Assembly (NCBI GenBank): GCA_040384865.1
Contig: JAZKIM010000006.1
Location: 3,510 to 67,509 of the forward strand
Length of the DNA: 64,000 nt
Direction of reading: 5' to 3'
Source of the DNA: JBDKLC01 sp040384865
GTDB taxonomy: Bacteria; Patescibacteriota; Minisyncoccia; Phycocordibacterales; CAIZLB01
Each line of letters opens with the position of its first letter. The stretch's first letter is position 1. Under the pieces are notes generated by a model. That model was given only the letters and a program-made list of their open reading frames with translations, ran no database searches and was not told the origin of the DNA. This document shows positions 27,232 through 36,513 of the stretch, in pieces. The position numbers and the translations under genes are program-made.

Positions 27232-27591
27232 TCAGACGAGCAGATTGGTGGCATCGTATCGACGATCTACCGGCTGACGAGCCCAAATAGGGCTGCCGTT
27301 TGGAACGGGCACCTGAACCGGCTCCGGAAAAATGAGCAGCCAGAGGCCTCCAACTTCATCAGACTGGTCGGGCGTGGCGACAGACTCGGGCACGTAGATA
27401 TCCTGCTCCGGCGGCAGCTCTTCATCGAGTGGGTTGCTCAACTGGACATTGATTCCAGGCTTCATTTCCGCCCAGGGACTCTGATCGAAATCACTCTTCG
27501 CCTGAGCCAAGATCGAAAGTGCCGCAAGGGCCAACGTTGCAGACAAAACTTTTTTGAGTTTCATTAGATTCACCTTCCTCTCTGGTTGCAC
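27232..27591 (-). CDS. Small secreted protein, unknown
   Basis: 119 aa (ATG at 27574 or a start up to 27591). From the second Met (MKLKKVLSATLALAALSILA) it has a clear signal peptide ending AQA. The mature part of about 90 residues is acidic and proline-rich with no motif I know. AGGAAGGTGA sits just before the ATG at 27574, so that start (113 aa) is favoured. It has its own promoter (27639-27667) and GC-rich terminator, and visibly higher GC than ileS. One of the single-gene GC-rich units described under findings. Confidence 0.55.
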   Translation of the reverse strand: MQPERKVNLMKLKKVLSATLALAALSILAQAKSDFDQSPWAEMKPGINVQLSNPLDEELPPEQDIYVPESVATPDQSDEVGGLWLLIFPEPVQVPVPNGSPIWARQPVDRRYDATNLLV

Positions 27592-27638
27592 GCGGTCAAA
27601 ATGACTGCGCTGTTTTTGTTCTTAAGAGACCTATTCAA

Positions 27639-27667
27639 ATGCTACGCTTGTATATATAAACGGTCAA
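27639..27667 (-). promoter_or_regulatory. Promoter of the small secreted-protein gene
   Basis: Minus strand TTGACC (27662-27667), 17-base spacer, TAGCAT (27639-27644). It is followed by a leader of about 55 bases and a ribosome site before the ATG. Confidence 0.6.
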
Positions 27668-27685
27668 TTGATATGTATAAAAGAT

Positions 27686-27724
27686 TCAGCCTCCGGCGCG
27701 CAATGTTTGCGCGCCGGAGGCTGT
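27686..27724 (-). terminator. Very strong GC-rich hairpin terminator
   Basis: A 16-pair perfect stem beginning AGCCTCCGGCGCGCAA at 27688 and ending at 27722, with a three-base loop. On the minus strand the stem is followed by GAATCTTTTATAC. It ends the basic-protein unit. Confidence 0.85.
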
Positions 27725-27753
27725 GAATTCTGCGATCCGAGGATCGATTACCG

Positions 27754-28026
27754 TTACTTCACGGTAGTGTGCCGCTGCCGAACCGTGGGCGAGGGACGAG
27801 TTTCGATACCGGGGTCTCTGTGTGGGGACTGACCCCGAGGACCTTTCCGCGTCCGCGCCGAACCGCGCCGCTTCTTATGTTTGCGGATCAGGGGGATAAG
27901 GCCGCCGCCGAACGCGAGGTTATCAAACCGCCGCTGACTGAACTTCATCTGGACCCCGTTGGCGAGGCGGACAATGACGCGTCGGGAACCTTGCTGAATT
28001 GGAACTTCACTTTGTTTTCGTGACAT
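27754..28026 (-). CDS. Small highly basic protein, unknown
   Basis: 90 aa starting MSRKQSEVPIQQGSRR. Rich in Arg, Lys, Gly and Pro (KHKKRRGSARTRKGPRGQ in the middle). The first 45 residues could form a small beta domain (VIVRLANGVQMKFSQRRFD). Nucleic-acid binding is plausible but not shown by any motif. GC content is clearly higher than that of trhO and ileS. It has its own promoter (28107-28135) and terminator. No ribosome-binding site is apparent. Confidence 0.5.
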   Translation of the reverse strand: MSRKQSEVPIQQGSRRVIVRLANGVQMKFSQRRFDNLAFGGGLIPLIRKHKKRRGSARTRKGPRGQSPHRDPGIETRPSPTVRQRHTTVK

Positions 28027-28106
28027 GACTGCTGTGGACTCTCTGTTTTTGTTTCATTAACACGCTCGAAACCACGTACAACCATTTTTGTACAACCTAG
28101 CAAGAA

Positions 28107-28135
28107 ATACTATTAGACTTGCATCGACACGTCAA
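28107..28135 (-). promoter_or_regulatory. Promoter of the basic-protein gene
   Basis: Minus strand TTGACG (28130-28135), 17-base spacer, TAGTAT (28107-28112). The leader of about 75 bases contains a repeated TTGTAC. Confidence 0.6.
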
Positions 28136-28309
28136 GTTTTTTGTAATAAAAAAGATTCTTAAACGTCTTAGTAATAGGCTGGAGATAAATCGGAAGACGG
28201 TTGCGTCGAGCTTCAATAAAGCCTCAGTTTTACAACGTTTTGCCCTGCAAAACTTTAACCACAAACACTTTATTGACTCCTCGTCACAACCTTCCCCTTC
28301 CACCCACAC

Positions 28310-28346
28310 CAAAGCCGCTCGCATCTGCAGCGGCTTATTTATTTGT
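28310..28346 (+). terminator. Plus-strand terminator with no assigned gene
   Basis: AAGCCGCT (28312-28319) pairs with AGCGGCTT (28329-28336), followed on the plus strand by ATTTATTTGTATATTTTT. On the minus strand no T run follows. The 225 bases before it (about 28086-28310) hold no convincing plus-strand gene, so it may end a small RNA. Confidence 0.55.
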
Positions 28347-28361
28347 ATATTTTTAGGAGTG

Positions 28362-29285
28362 TTAAACGCTCAACCTTGCCGTCTGGCCAACGCAATTATT
28401 AACACACAAAGTTTTCCCCTCTCTTTCTTGCTCACATAATTCGCAACAAATGAAATGTAAGTGGCATTCATCATTAATACAGTTTACGTAATGCTCGGTG
28501 GTGGTTTTACAATAGTCACATTTACCTATAACATCTCTTTCTTTGGTGGTATCCATAGTAATTCGATTATCAAATACATATAGCGAGCCGCTAAAATCCT
28601 TTCCTGGGAATTTCTGCATATAGGTGGCCATACCCCCATCAAGTTGGTAAACATCCTTGAAACCTTTTTTAATTAAATATCCCGAAGCTTTTTCACAACG
28701 CACCCCTCCGGTGCATACTGTTAAAATTTTTTTCTCTTTCAAATGCTCAAAATCTTTAACTACATTTTTTAATTCACGAAAATTACGCATACCAGCATCA
28801 GTTGATCCTTTAAAATGACCTACTTTGTACTCATAGGTGTTGCGCATATCGATGATATGAAAATCCTTGCCAGCTTCCCCTCTTTCATACCACGTACGAA
28901 GTTCTTCAGGTGGAAGATGTACGCCTGTTGTTTCATTCGGATTCACATCTTCATTGCCAAGTTTTGCAGACACGATCTCGTCACGAACCTTTATAATTAA
29001 CTTTTGAAATGATCTACCGTTTCCTTCGCTGCGCTTGAAAACTATATCGGAAAAGCTACCAAACTTACATCCGCCGCCATCCCCCTGAGAAGTAAGTCGT
29101 GTGCAATATTCATCTATTTGTGCGGGTGTACCTTCGAGCGTACCGTTGATTCCTTCTTGGGCAACAAGCACCCGCCCTTTGAGACTAAGCTTTGCACATA
29201 GTGATTTATGCCAAAACATAAAAGCAGTCGGATCAGCAACCGTGGTGTATTTGTAGTATAGGATTATGTCGTATCTCTCTGCCAT
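28362..29285 (-). CDS. trhO: tRNA uridine(34) hydroxylase TrhO / rhodanese family (YceA)
   Basis: 307 aa. The N-terminal acylphosphatase-like domain has VLVAQEGINGTLEGTPAQ. The central rhodanese domain (residues about 125-225) has FHIIDMRNTYEYKVGHFKGS and active-site loop CTGGVRCEKA with Cys191. The C-terminal tail is cysteine-rich (CDYC, CINDECHLHF, CCELCEQE), as in YceA proteins. TrhO makes 5-hydroxyuridine at wobble position 34 of tRNAs. It lies 12 bases after argS stops. Confidence 0.93.
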   Translation of the reverse strand: MAERYDIILYYKYTTVADPTAFMFWHKSLCAKLSLKGRVLVAQEGINGTLEGTPAQIDEYCTRLTSQGDGGGCKFGSFSDIVFKRSEGNGRSFQKLIIKVRDEIVSAKLGNEDVNPNETTGVHLPPEELRTWYERGEAGKDFHIIDMRNTYEYKVGHFKGSTDAGMRNFRELKNVVKDFEHLKEKKILTVCTGGVRCEKASGYLIKKGFKDVYQLDGGMATYMQKFPGKDFSGSLYVFDNRITMDTTKERDVIGKCDYCKTTTEHYVNCINDECHLHFICCELCEQEREGKTLCVNNCVGQTARLSV

Positions 29286-29297
29286 GAATACAATATA

Positions 29298-31115
29298 TTA
29301 CATTTTTTTCGGAACCTGTATACCAAGAAGCCAGAGGCCTCCGGTAATGACACGTACGAATGCGCTTACCAGCGCAACCTTGTATGGTGCGAACTTGTCA
29401 TCCTTGCTCACAATTTGTGTTGAGCTGTAGAAAGAGTTAAATTCACCAGCTAATTCCATGAGGTAATTGGCAACATGGTGTGGTGAGTGTTCACTCTCGG
29501 CACGGGCCGCAACCTCCGGAAAGCGCACCAATAATCGCTCCAATTTTCCTCCAGGCCATAGCAATGTTCCTGCCTCGAGTTCTGGTGTCCAATCAATTTC
29601 TGTCGATGCCTGAATACCCACCACCCCTGCTTTTTCAAGAAGAGACTTCGCTCGCACGGCTGAGTACTGAAGATATGGACCAGAGTCGCCTTCAAACGAA
29701 AGTGATTTCTCCGCATCAAAAATGATATCCTTGCCAGACGACTGTCGAAGCACGGCGTATTTTATAGCAGCAACACCAACCTGATCGGCAACAACCTTCT
29801 TATCATCGCTACTCATTTCTCGATCTTTCATCCTTTCAAGTGCCATCTGTCTCATATCATTGAGTAATGATTCGCCCGTAACCACTTCACCTGTTCGGGA
29901 TGACATCTTCCCTGTCGGCAATCGAAGCATGCCATGGGAAACATGTTCAGCCTTTATGCCGATTTCTGGAAACAACAGTTCAGTTAGTTTCAAAATAACC
30001 TTAAAGTAGTCATTCTGTTCATTACCTGACACGGTAATACCTTTATCATATTGATACACCGCATATTTTTCTTTCGCGAAACCTATTTCCTTTCCATCAT
30101 ATGTCGGTAAACTATCGCGCGTAATAAATACTCGCGTATGAAGAGGAATACCATTTCTGTCCGTATATTCTTCTCCAGGGAAAATAACAGCACCGTCGCT
30201 TTCTCTAAAAAGCTTTAAACCTTTTGGTGCGGTGTTAGCTCGAACTATCTCCAATCCAGGTGTACTCATCTGACTTTCAAAGAAATATCTGTCGAATTTT
30301 GTATCGAGTATTTTATATAACTCTTCAAATTGTTCCAAGCTCCACTCCCTGCCTTTATCATATATTTCATTTACTTCAGCATCACTTCGGTCATAGATCT
30401 TTTTGTTCATCTCACGAACTTCCACTTCCACCGAAGCGAATTCCTCTTTTTCAGACTCAGAAGATTCGGGGGCTTTTGCAATAGTCTCTAATTTTCCAAA
30501 CCTTTGTGCACCCTTTGCATACGCCTGACCAAAAAACTCCACCTTATCACCCAAAGATGCATCCTCAACAGGAAACGGCTTGTCCATAAATCGCAAACCC
30601 CACAAAGCAAGTGCTACGTGTCGACCTACGTCTCCTTGATAGCAGAAACGCTTCACTTCGGCACCTGTGTATTCACCAAGACGACTAAGTGACTCACCAA
30701 TAGTATTAGCCATGAGATGTCCAATATGGAACTGTTTAAATGGATTAGGGTCGGTATATTCGAAAGCAAACTTCTTACCAACGTTCCGTATACTTTTTCC
30801 AAAGTTCTCGTTACTCAATATTTCAGCGATACCACCCTTGATAGTATTGGCAGTTTGGTAGAAATTGATGAAACCAGGACCAGCCACTTCAATTTTTTCA
30901 ATACCAGCAATATTTTGCAATTTAAGTGTCTCTACTATCTGAAGAGCAAGGTTGACAGGATTCAACTTAAGTTGCTTTGTGAGCACAAGCGAAATGTTAG
31001 TGGAAAAATCACCATGGAGCATATCCGTTGGACGCTCAATAGTGATCTTTTCTGGAGCCTCAATCTTAAGGCTAATAAGAGCAATTTTAATACTGGAAAT
31101 AAGAGCTTCTTGCAT
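29298..31115 (-). CDS. argS: Arginyl-tRNA synthetase
   Basis: 605 aa, normal length. The N-terminal Add1 tRNA-recognition domain is followed by YTDPNPFKQFHIGHLMANTI with the HIGH motif and the catalytic fold (VKRFCYQGDVGRHVA). A KMSKS-like GKMSSRTGEVV and the C-terminal DALR anticodon-binding domain (ENEHSPHHVANYLMELAGEFN-like region) follow. ArgRS requires tRNA for amino-acid activation. Upstream of trhO in the same direction. Confidence 0.97.
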   Translation of the reverse strand: MQEALISSIKIALISLKIEAPEKITIERPTDMLHGDFSTNISLVLTKQLKLNPVNLALQIVETLKLQNIAGIEKIEVAGPGFINFYQTANTIKGGIAEILSNENFGKSIRNVGKKFAFEYTDPNPFKQFHIGHLMANTIGESLSRLGEYTGAEVKRFCYQGDVGRHVALALWGLRFMDKPFPVEDASLGDKVEFFGQAYAKGAQRFGKLETIAKAPESSESEKEEFASVEVEVREMNKKIYDRSDAEVNEIYDKGREWSLEQFEELYKILDTKFDRYFFESQMSTPGLEIVRANTAPKGLKLFRESDGAVIFPGEEYTDRNGIPLHTRVFITRDSLPTYDGKEIGFAKEKYAVYQYDKGITVSGNEQNDYFKVILKLTELLFPEIGIKAEHVSHGMLRLPTGKMSSRTGEVVTGESLLNDMRQMALERMKDREMSSDDKKVVADQVGVAAIKYAVLRQSSGKDIIFDAEKSLSFEGDSGPYLQYSAVRAKSLLEKAGVVGIQASTEIDWTPELEAGTLLWPGGKLERLLVRFPEVAARAESEHSPHHVANYLMELAGEFNSFYSSTQIVSKDDKFAPYKVALVSAFVRVITGGLWLLGIQVPKKM

Positions 31116-31152
31116 GCAAAGAGTCTAGCACAAAAGCCTTATGCTTACATGT

Positions 31153-32421
31153 TTATGACAATGCCTTGAGACCGATGTCTTTCCTATATTGTTTACCTTC
31201 AAAATCTATTTGCCCTCCAGCCTTATACGCCTTACCTAAAGCGCTTTGCAGATTATCTGCAACAGCTGTTATGCCCAATACTCGTCCACCACTTGTCACA
31301 AGACCAGTGGCGGTCTTTGCCGTTCCTGCATGAAATATTTCAATACTTTCCAAGCTGCTCGCCCCTTCAATACCGGTAATACTTTTTCCTTTTTCATATA
31401 AAACAGGGTACCCCTCTGAGGCCAAGACAACACAGCAAGCGCTCTCATTTGACCATTCAACTTTTATATCAGAAAGTTTTCCTTCAACACACGCAAGTAA
31501 TATGCCGACGAGATCGTCCTTTAAAATCCTCATATATGACTGCGTTTCAGGATCACCAAAACGTGCGTTAAATTCAATCACCTTCGGCCCACCTTCTGTC
31601 ATCATGACTCCGGGAAATAATATACCGACAAAAGGTGAGCCACGTCGCTTAAGAGCTTGTATTGTTGGCATGACTACTTTTATCTTTATATCCTCGAGCA
31701 TTTCATTCGTCACCCAAGGCACCGGGACGACAGTCCCCATACCTCCTGTATTTGGACCTGAATCTCCTTCCCCTATCCGCTTATGATCCTGAGCAGCTGG
31801 AAACATAATTATGTCAGTGCCATCGCAAAAGGCATGAATGGAAATTTCTCTACCCTGCATATACTCCTCAATGACCACCTCGTTTCCAGCATCACCAAAT
31901 ATCTTTACTTGTAAAATCTCATCAAGAGCTATTTCTGCTTCTTTTAAATCTTCTGCAATAATTACACCTTTGCCAAAAGCTAGACCGCTTGCCTTTATAA
32001 CGATTGGAAATCTTTGCCTTTTTAGGTAAACCTTTGCTTCTTCAAAATCTGTGAATACTTTGAATGCAGCAGTTGGAATACCTTCCTCCATCATAAATTC
32101 CTTTGCGAACGATTTTGACCATTCTATTTCAGCAGCAATTTTTGTAGGTCCAAAGACTTTGATTCCTATGGCGATGATTTCATCAACTAATCCTTCTGCC
32201 AAATAGTTATCAGGACCGATTACAACCAAATCAATATCCTCCTTGTTTTTCTTTAACCACTCGACAATCTCTCCCGATGAATTTAAAGCTATATTTTGTG
32301 CGAACGGTGCTGTACCGGGATTCCCTGGCGCAACAAATATATTTTTTACCTTTTCAGATTGCCTGATTTTCCATGCAAGTGCGTGTTCTCTTCCTCCACT
32401 ACCAACAATGAGAATGTTCAT
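31153..32421 (-). CDS. purD: Phosphoribosylamine-glycine ligase
   Basis: 422 aa. N-domain starts MNILIVGSGGREHALAWKI. The ATP-grasp domain has SKSFAKEFMMEEGIPTAAF, VIKASGLAFGKGVIIA, QDHKRIGEGDSGPNTGGMG and EFNARFGDPETQ. It makes glycinamide ribonucleotide, step 2 of purine synthesis. No other pur gene is in the window, and whether the rest of the pathway exists cannot be judged. GlyA nearby supplies glycine, a possible functional link. Confidence 0.97.
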   Translation of the reverse strand: MNILIVGSGGREHALAWKIRQSEKVKNIFVAPGNPGTAPFAQNIALNSSGEIVEWLKKNKEDIDLVVIGPDNYLAEGLVDEIIAIGIKVFGPTKIAAEIEWSKSFAKEFMMEEGIPTAAFKVFTDFEEAKVYLKRQRFPIVIKASGLAFGKGVIIAEDLKEAEIALDEILQVKIFGDAGNEVVIEEYMQGREISIHAFCDGTDIIMFPAAQDHKRIGEGDSGPNTGGMGTVVPVPWVTNEMLEDIKIKVVMPTIQALKRRGSPFVGILFPGVMMTEGGPKVIEFNARFGDPETQSYMRILKDDLVGILLACVEGKLSDIKVEWSNESACCVVLASEGYPVLYEKGKSITGIEGASSLESIEIFHAGTAKTATGLVTSGGRVLGITAVADNLQSALGKAYKAGGQIDFEGKQYRKDIGLKALS

Positions 32422-32462
32422 GCAACGATTTTAACACGTAGTACACGCAAAGAATATTTAGA

Positions 32463-32891
32463 TTATTTTCCCGTTGAGCCAAAACCTCCGGATCCTCTTA
32501 TTGTTTCATTCAACTCCTCCACTTCGATGATATCTGCATGAAGTCGCTCCTGGATAATCATTTGTGCCACCTTATGTCCTTTTTCGAAAGTATATTCTTT
32601 CTCTGAAAGATTAACTACACCGACAATTATTTCACCACGATAGCCAGCATCAATAACCCCTCCCAAGGTTTTAATTCCCTCTCTTATAGCAATACTGCTC
32701 TTGTCCCAAATCAAACCGACATAACCTTCAGGAATTGCCATCGCTATACCGGTAGGTATTTGAGAATGCTTTCCTGGAGAAACAGTGGTCGAACTTTGAG
32801 CATAAAGATCAAAAGCCGCGTCACCAAGAAGAGCATATTTTGGGACGAGGGCGTCTGATTGAAGTTTTTTTATCTTTAGCTTGAGAGACAT
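32463..32891 (-). CDS. dut: dUTP diphosphatase
   Basis: 142 aa trimeric dUTPase. All five motifs can be seen: AAFDLYA, WDKSSIAI, GGVIDAGYRGEIIVGVVN with the catalytic Asp, GHKVAQMII, and the C-terminal RGSGGFGSTGK arm. It converts dUTP to dUMP, which protects DNA from uracil and feeds thymidylate synthase. It starts 9 bases downstream of the glyA stop. Confidence 0.97.
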   Translation of the reverse strand: MSLKLKIKKLQSDALVPKYALLGDAAFDLYAQSSTTVSPGKHSQIPTGIAMAIPEGYVGLIWDKSSIAIREGIKTLGGVIDAGYRGEIIVGVVNLSEKEYTFEKGHKVAQMIIQERLHADIIEVEELNETIRGSGGFGSTGK

Positions 32892-32900
32892 ACGTACAAA

Positions 32901-34100
32901 TTACTTTCTTAAAATACCATCGATCTTCTTAGCGATTTTCTTAAAATCATTTTCTTTCTTTCCTCTAGTAGTTTCAGCAGCTGTCCCGAGACGAATACCA
33001 GAAGGATCCATTGGAGATCTCTGTTCTCCTGGGATTGTGTTTTTGTTCACAATAATTCCTGCCTTCTCAAGCCTGTCGCTCGCCTCTTTACCTGAAATAC
33101 CCTTACCGCCCATCCAGGTGTCGAGAAGTATTAAATGAGTATCAGTTCCTCCAGATATGACTCTCCATCCAAGCTTCTGTAATTCTTTTGCGAACGTTGC
33201 TGCGTTTTTAATTATCTGTTTCGCGTATGATTTGAAAGCTGGTGTCATCGCCTCTTTCAATGCCACAGCGACAGCAGCAATCTGATTCAAATGGGGACCA
33301 CCTTGGAGCCCGGGAAAAACCGCCTTATCAACAAGCTCGACAAAAGAACGTTCTTTTCCCTTTTCATCAGCCTCGACCCTAAACCTATTAACAAAAATAA
33401 GCGCACTACGTGGACCTCGAAGCGTTTTATGTACAGTAGTCGTTACAATATCAGCATATTTGAATGGAGAATCATATTGTCTTCCAGCCACAAGGCCGGC
33501 AAAATGTGACATGTCCACCATCATGATAGCACCGCACACATCACAAATCTCACGAAATTTTTTGAAATCAACCATTCGAGGATATGCCGTAAACCCGCAT
33601 ACGATCAATTTTGGTTTTTCTTTTAATGCTATTTCTTTGACCGCGTCATAATCGATCATCTCAGTATTAGGATCAACACCGAATGAAACTTGCTGCCAGA
33701 ACTTTCCCGTGGCTGAAACTTTATGTCCGTGAGTGAGATGGCCACCATCTGACAAATTCATTCCCATAATTTTTTCTCCTTTAGGAACAAGGCCGACATA
33801 TACAGCAAGATTCGCAGGTGACCCTGAGAGAGGCTGCACATTCACATGCCAATCTCTTTCTTTCAAGCCAAACGCTTTAATCGCACGTTCTTTACAAAGA
33901 TTTTCTATCTTATCTACAAACTCATTACCTCCATAATATCGATGCGATGAATACCCTTCTGCATATTTATTAGTAAGTTCAGAACCAAGAGCTTCAAGCA
34001 CATCTTTTGAAACATAATTCTCAGATGCGATGAGATTAATTACCTTCTTTTGACGAGCCCTTTCAAGCATTATCAGTTTTTTGATTTGAGTGTCTTTCAT
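32901..34100 (-). CDS. glyA: Serine hydroxymethyltransferase
   Basis: 399 aa. N-terminal NLIASENYVSKDVLEALGSE, then NVQPLSGSPANLAVY, and the PLP lysine in TTTVHKTLRGPRSALIF. It converts serine and tetrahydrofolate to glycine and 5,10-methylene-THF, the one-carbon donor for thymidylate synthase. Divergent from the ThyA-like gene and co-directional with dut. Together with DHFR at 37.2 kb this makes a local dTMP/folate cycle. Confidence 0.97.
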   Translation of the reverse strand: MKDTQIKKLIMLERARQKKVINLIASENYVSKDVLEALGSELTNKYAEGYSSHRYYGGNEFVDKIENLCKERAIKAFGLKERDWHVNVQPLSGSPANLAVYVGLVPKGEKIMGMNLSDGGHLTHGHKVSATGKFWQQVSFGVDPNTEMIDYDAVKEIALKEKPKLIVCGFTAYPRMVDFKKFREICDVCGAIMMVDMSHFAGLVAGRQYDSPFKYADIVTTTVHKTLRGPRSALIFVNRFRVEADEKGKERSFVELVDKAVFPGLQGGPHLNQIAAVAVALKEAMTPAFKSYAKQIIKNAATFAKELQKLGWRVISGGTDTHLILLDTWMGGKGISGKEASDRLEKAGIIVNKNTIPGEQRSPMDPSGIRLGTAAETTRGKKENDFKKIAKKIDGILRK

Positions 34101-34161
34101 GGAAATTTGATTAACAAGCTTATTATACGCAATACCTCAAAAAGGACGAAATTATGAAAAA

Positions 34162-34189
34162 TTGACAATTATTGCCATACTTATAGTAT
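34162..34189 (+). promoter_or_regulatory. Promoter of the ThyA-like gene
   Basis: TTGACA (34162-34167), 16-base spacer, TAGTAT (34184-34189). The ATG follows at 34204, leaving a leader of only about 8 bases. Confidence 0.65.
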
Positions 34190-34203
34190 CTAATAAGAAC
34201 AAT

Positions 34204-35163
34204 ATGAACCCACAAAATCCCATCATTGAATATAAACCGGTTGACGAGCGAACGCCCGACGACCAATACGAGAAGCTTATGAAAGAGTTGCTCGCTGGAC
34301 ACAAAAAAGTGACCATTCATGCCTCTTTGCCGGAAAACCAGGAATCAGAGCATCAGTTTTGCCTCGAACTATCCGGGCGCACGTTATCTTACAACCTTTC
34401 AAACGGGGCTCCGGTGATGCCAATCAGAGACCTCAGTGCTTCGTTTAAAGGGGCCATTGGGGAAATCGTTGCCTTCATTAACGGGGCCCACACGCTGGAA
34501 GACCTGAAGAAGTTCGGTTGCCCTGAAATATTTTGGGGACGCTGGGTCACCGCTGAAAAATGTGCCAACTTCGGCTTAGAAACAGGAGACCTGGGCGCTG
34601 GTTCATACGGCGCCGTTCTTACTGCCACACCGATGCCTGGCGGAAAAACATTCAATCAAATCGACGCCCTCATTCGACAGATGAAGCGGATGCCGAATCT
34701 TCGAACTCACGTTATTACGACATGGTATCCGCCATACGATCTTTCCGACAAAGAGCAGGACTCGCCTCGAAAAGTCGTCGTGGCTCCCTGCCACGGCAAC
34801 ATGGTTATGTTCAATGTCTACCCCGAAACAAACGAGATGGACTTAGTACATGTTCAACGCTCAGCAGACGTACCCGTTGGACTACCCTTGAACATGATTG
34901 AGTGGACGGCCTTCGGTATGATGGTATCGTACATAACCGGAATCAAACTTCGGAACTACATCCACATGTTGCCAAACCCCCAAATCTACGATATCCAGAT
35001 CCCGCAAATCCAACAGCTACTAGAGCGCGAGGTGCGGAAGCTTCCGACCATGCATTTACGGCCTCAGCGCGAGATCCTGTCGATCACCGACTTCCGCCGC
35101 GAAGATTTTGTGCTCGAAGACTACCACCCGCACGAAAAGATGATGGTTCGAGCCATCATCTAG
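34204..35163 (+). CDS. Divergent thymidylate synthase (ThyA family)
   Basis: 319 aa. Family landmarks: SFKGAIGEIVAFINGAHTLE (80-99), GDLGAGSYGAVL (128-139), catalytic Cys196 in APCHGNMVMFNV, QRSADVPVGLPLN (218-230) and the IHMLPNPQIY segment (253-262) in place of the usual IHTLGDAHIY. Asn230 at the dUMP-specificity position favours dUMP over dCMP. It would make dTMP from dUMP and methylene-THF. GC content is higher than glyA and the HIT gene; it has its own promoter and a 13-pair terminator, so a transferred gene is plausible. A dCMP/dUMP hydroxymethylase-like activity is the alternative. Confidence 0.8.
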   Translation: MNPQNPIIEYKPVDERTPDDQYEKLMKELLAGHKKVTIHASLPENQESEHQFCLELSGRTLSYNLSNGAPVMPIRDLSASFKGAIGEIVAFINGAHTLEDLKKFGCPEIFWGRWVTAEKCANFGLETGDLGAGSYGAVLTATPMPGGKTFNQIDALIRQMKRMPNLRTHVITTWYPPYDLSDKEQDSPRKVVVAPCHGNMVMFNVYPETNEMDLVHVQRSADVPVGLPLNMIEWTAFGMMVSYITGIKLRNYIHMLPNPQIYDIQIPQIQQLLEREVRKLPTMHLRPQREILSITDFRREDFVLEDYHPHEKMMVRAII

Positions 35164-35176
35164 ACCACCGACATCC

Positions 35177-35222
35177 CTCTACCCTGCGAAACCGGAGATT
35201 TCGCAGGGTAGTTTGTTTTTTG
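35177..35222 (+). terminator. Strong terminator of the ThyA-like gene
   Basis: CTACCCTGCGAAA (35179-35191) pairs perfectly with TTTCGCAGGGTAG (35199-35211), followed by TTTGTTTTTT. Confidence 0.92.
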
Positions 35223-35235
35223 CTATGATACCTCC

Positions 35236-35685
35236 ATGAATCAAAACCTAGTGAATCTCTCTAATGCTGGTCGCCCCGGGGATGATACTTATAAAAAAGT
35301 GATCGAAAAAATACAAAGCGACAATGCCTGCCCTTTTTGTCCAGACCAACTGGCAAAGTATCACAAGAATCCAATACTTAGAGAAGGAAAATTCTGGAAG
35401 ATAACAACAAACATGTATCCTTATCCCAATACGAAGCATCACTTTATGTTTATTCTTAATAATCATAAAATCGATACCAAGGAACTATCGACTGATGAGT
35501 GGGCAGAACTCCACGAACACATAAATTGGGTCGTTGATTCAAATAATATCCCTGGAGGAACATTCTTTATGCGGTGCGGAGATACATCGCACACAGGAGC
35601 CACTGTCACACACTTACATGCCCAGTTTGTATCCCCTGACTACGAAAACCCAGACAGAAAGCCAATAATGGCTCGAGTGGGATAA
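35236..35685 (+). CDS. HIT family (histidine triad / GalT-like) protein
   Basis: 149 aa. CPFCPD near residue 31 is a probable zinc site. NMYPYPNTKHHFMFIL and the histidine triad region HTGATVTHLHAQFVSP follow. HIT proteins are nucleotidyl hydrolases or transferases (ApnA hydrolase, GalT-like). It converges tail to tail with the deaminase gene with no spacer (stops at 35685 and 35686). Confidence 0.88.
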   Translation: MNQNLVNLSNAGRPGDDTYKKVIEKIQSDNACPFCPDQLAKYHKNPILREGKFWKITTNMYPYPNTKHHFMFILNNHKIDTKELSTDEWAELHEHINWVVDSNNIPGGTFFMRCGDTSHTGATVTHLHAQFVSPDYENPDRKPIMARVG

Positions 35686-36513
35686 TTATTCAGACTTCAC
35701 CAAAACTATTTCTACCTCTGCAGTCTTTAGAATTGTCTCAGCGTCGAGCAATGAATATCCCTTTGAATAGAAAACTTTTTTAATTCCCGCTTCTACAATG
35801 AGTTTGGCACAATTAGGGCAAGGAAATGTCGTGACGTAAATTGAGGCTCCTTCAAGACTAGTTCCCTTCCTTGCTGCCCGCGCAATCAAATTTGCTTCTC
35901 CATGAATAGCTGTTGATAGGTCAATACGTTCGCCTGCGTCAAAACTACTTCGTGGATCGCCATACATATCCATACTCAAGTCTGATGGCATGTGCTTGTT
36001 ATAGCCGGCTAATAAAACATTTTTATCCTTAACCACAACAGCCCCCACTTGTCTCCACCAATCAGAACTCTTTGAAGCTTCGTCAAATGCTTTTTCAATC
36101 ACCTCTTTATCAAACTCATCTATAGAGATAATTCTGTCAGGCGGAACGATAGACTCCGTTAAGGTTATCTGCCTATTCCATCTCAAGAAAACCGGTTCAA
36201 ATTTTACTTCCAACTTTGAAAAATATTTATCTTTCAATTCTCGAGTGATATCTTCATCTGGCATCACAATTTCCCCTTCTATCTTTACAATACCAACCTC
36301 TGCTACATGCAACACCTTTATTTCCTTAAATATACCCAAGGCTCCAATTGCCTTTTTCATATCATCGGCATTCGTTTGACGAAGATCTCTTTCCAATCGC
36401 GGGAAGTCTGTGACGAAATCTGCGTCTAGCAGATAAAGAGTTCCTGGGTATTTTTTAAAGAAATCTATATATCCCTTATGAAGAGCTGGGACGAAAGAAA
36501 TGATAGCTGACAT
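35686..36513 (-). CDS. dCMP deaminase-like protein with extra N-terminal domain
   Basis: 275 aa. The C-terminal half (about 130-275) is a cytidine/deoxycytidylate deaminase: HGEANLIARAARKGTSLEGA with the zinc-binding His and catalytic Glu, and TTFPCPNCAKLIVEAGI with two zinc Cys. It would convert dCMP to dUMP for thymidylate synthesis. The first 115 residues start MSAIISFVPALHKGYIDFF, where PALHKGY recalls the HxGH region of nucleotidyltransferases; this domain may be a degenerate copy of the fold in the gene next door. Start ATG overlaps the stop of that gene (TAATG). Confidence 0.82.
   Translation of the reverse strand: MSAIISFVPALHKGYIDFFKKYPGTLYLLDADFVTDFPRLERDLRQTNADDMKKAIGALGIFKEIKVLHVAEVGIVKIEGEIVMPDEDITRELKDKYFSKLEVKFEPVFLRWNRQITLTESIVPPDRIISIDEFDKEVIEKAFDEASKSSDWWRQVGAVVVKDKNVLLAGYNKHMPSDLSMDMYGDPRSSFDAGERIDLSTAIHGEANLIARAARKGTSLEGASIYVTTFPCPNCAKLIVEAGIKKVFYSKGYSLLDAETILKTAEVEIVLVKSE

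Noticed and set aside
30260..30692. Plus-strand ORFs opposite argS.
   Set aside because: No motif or ribosome site; argS fully explains the region.
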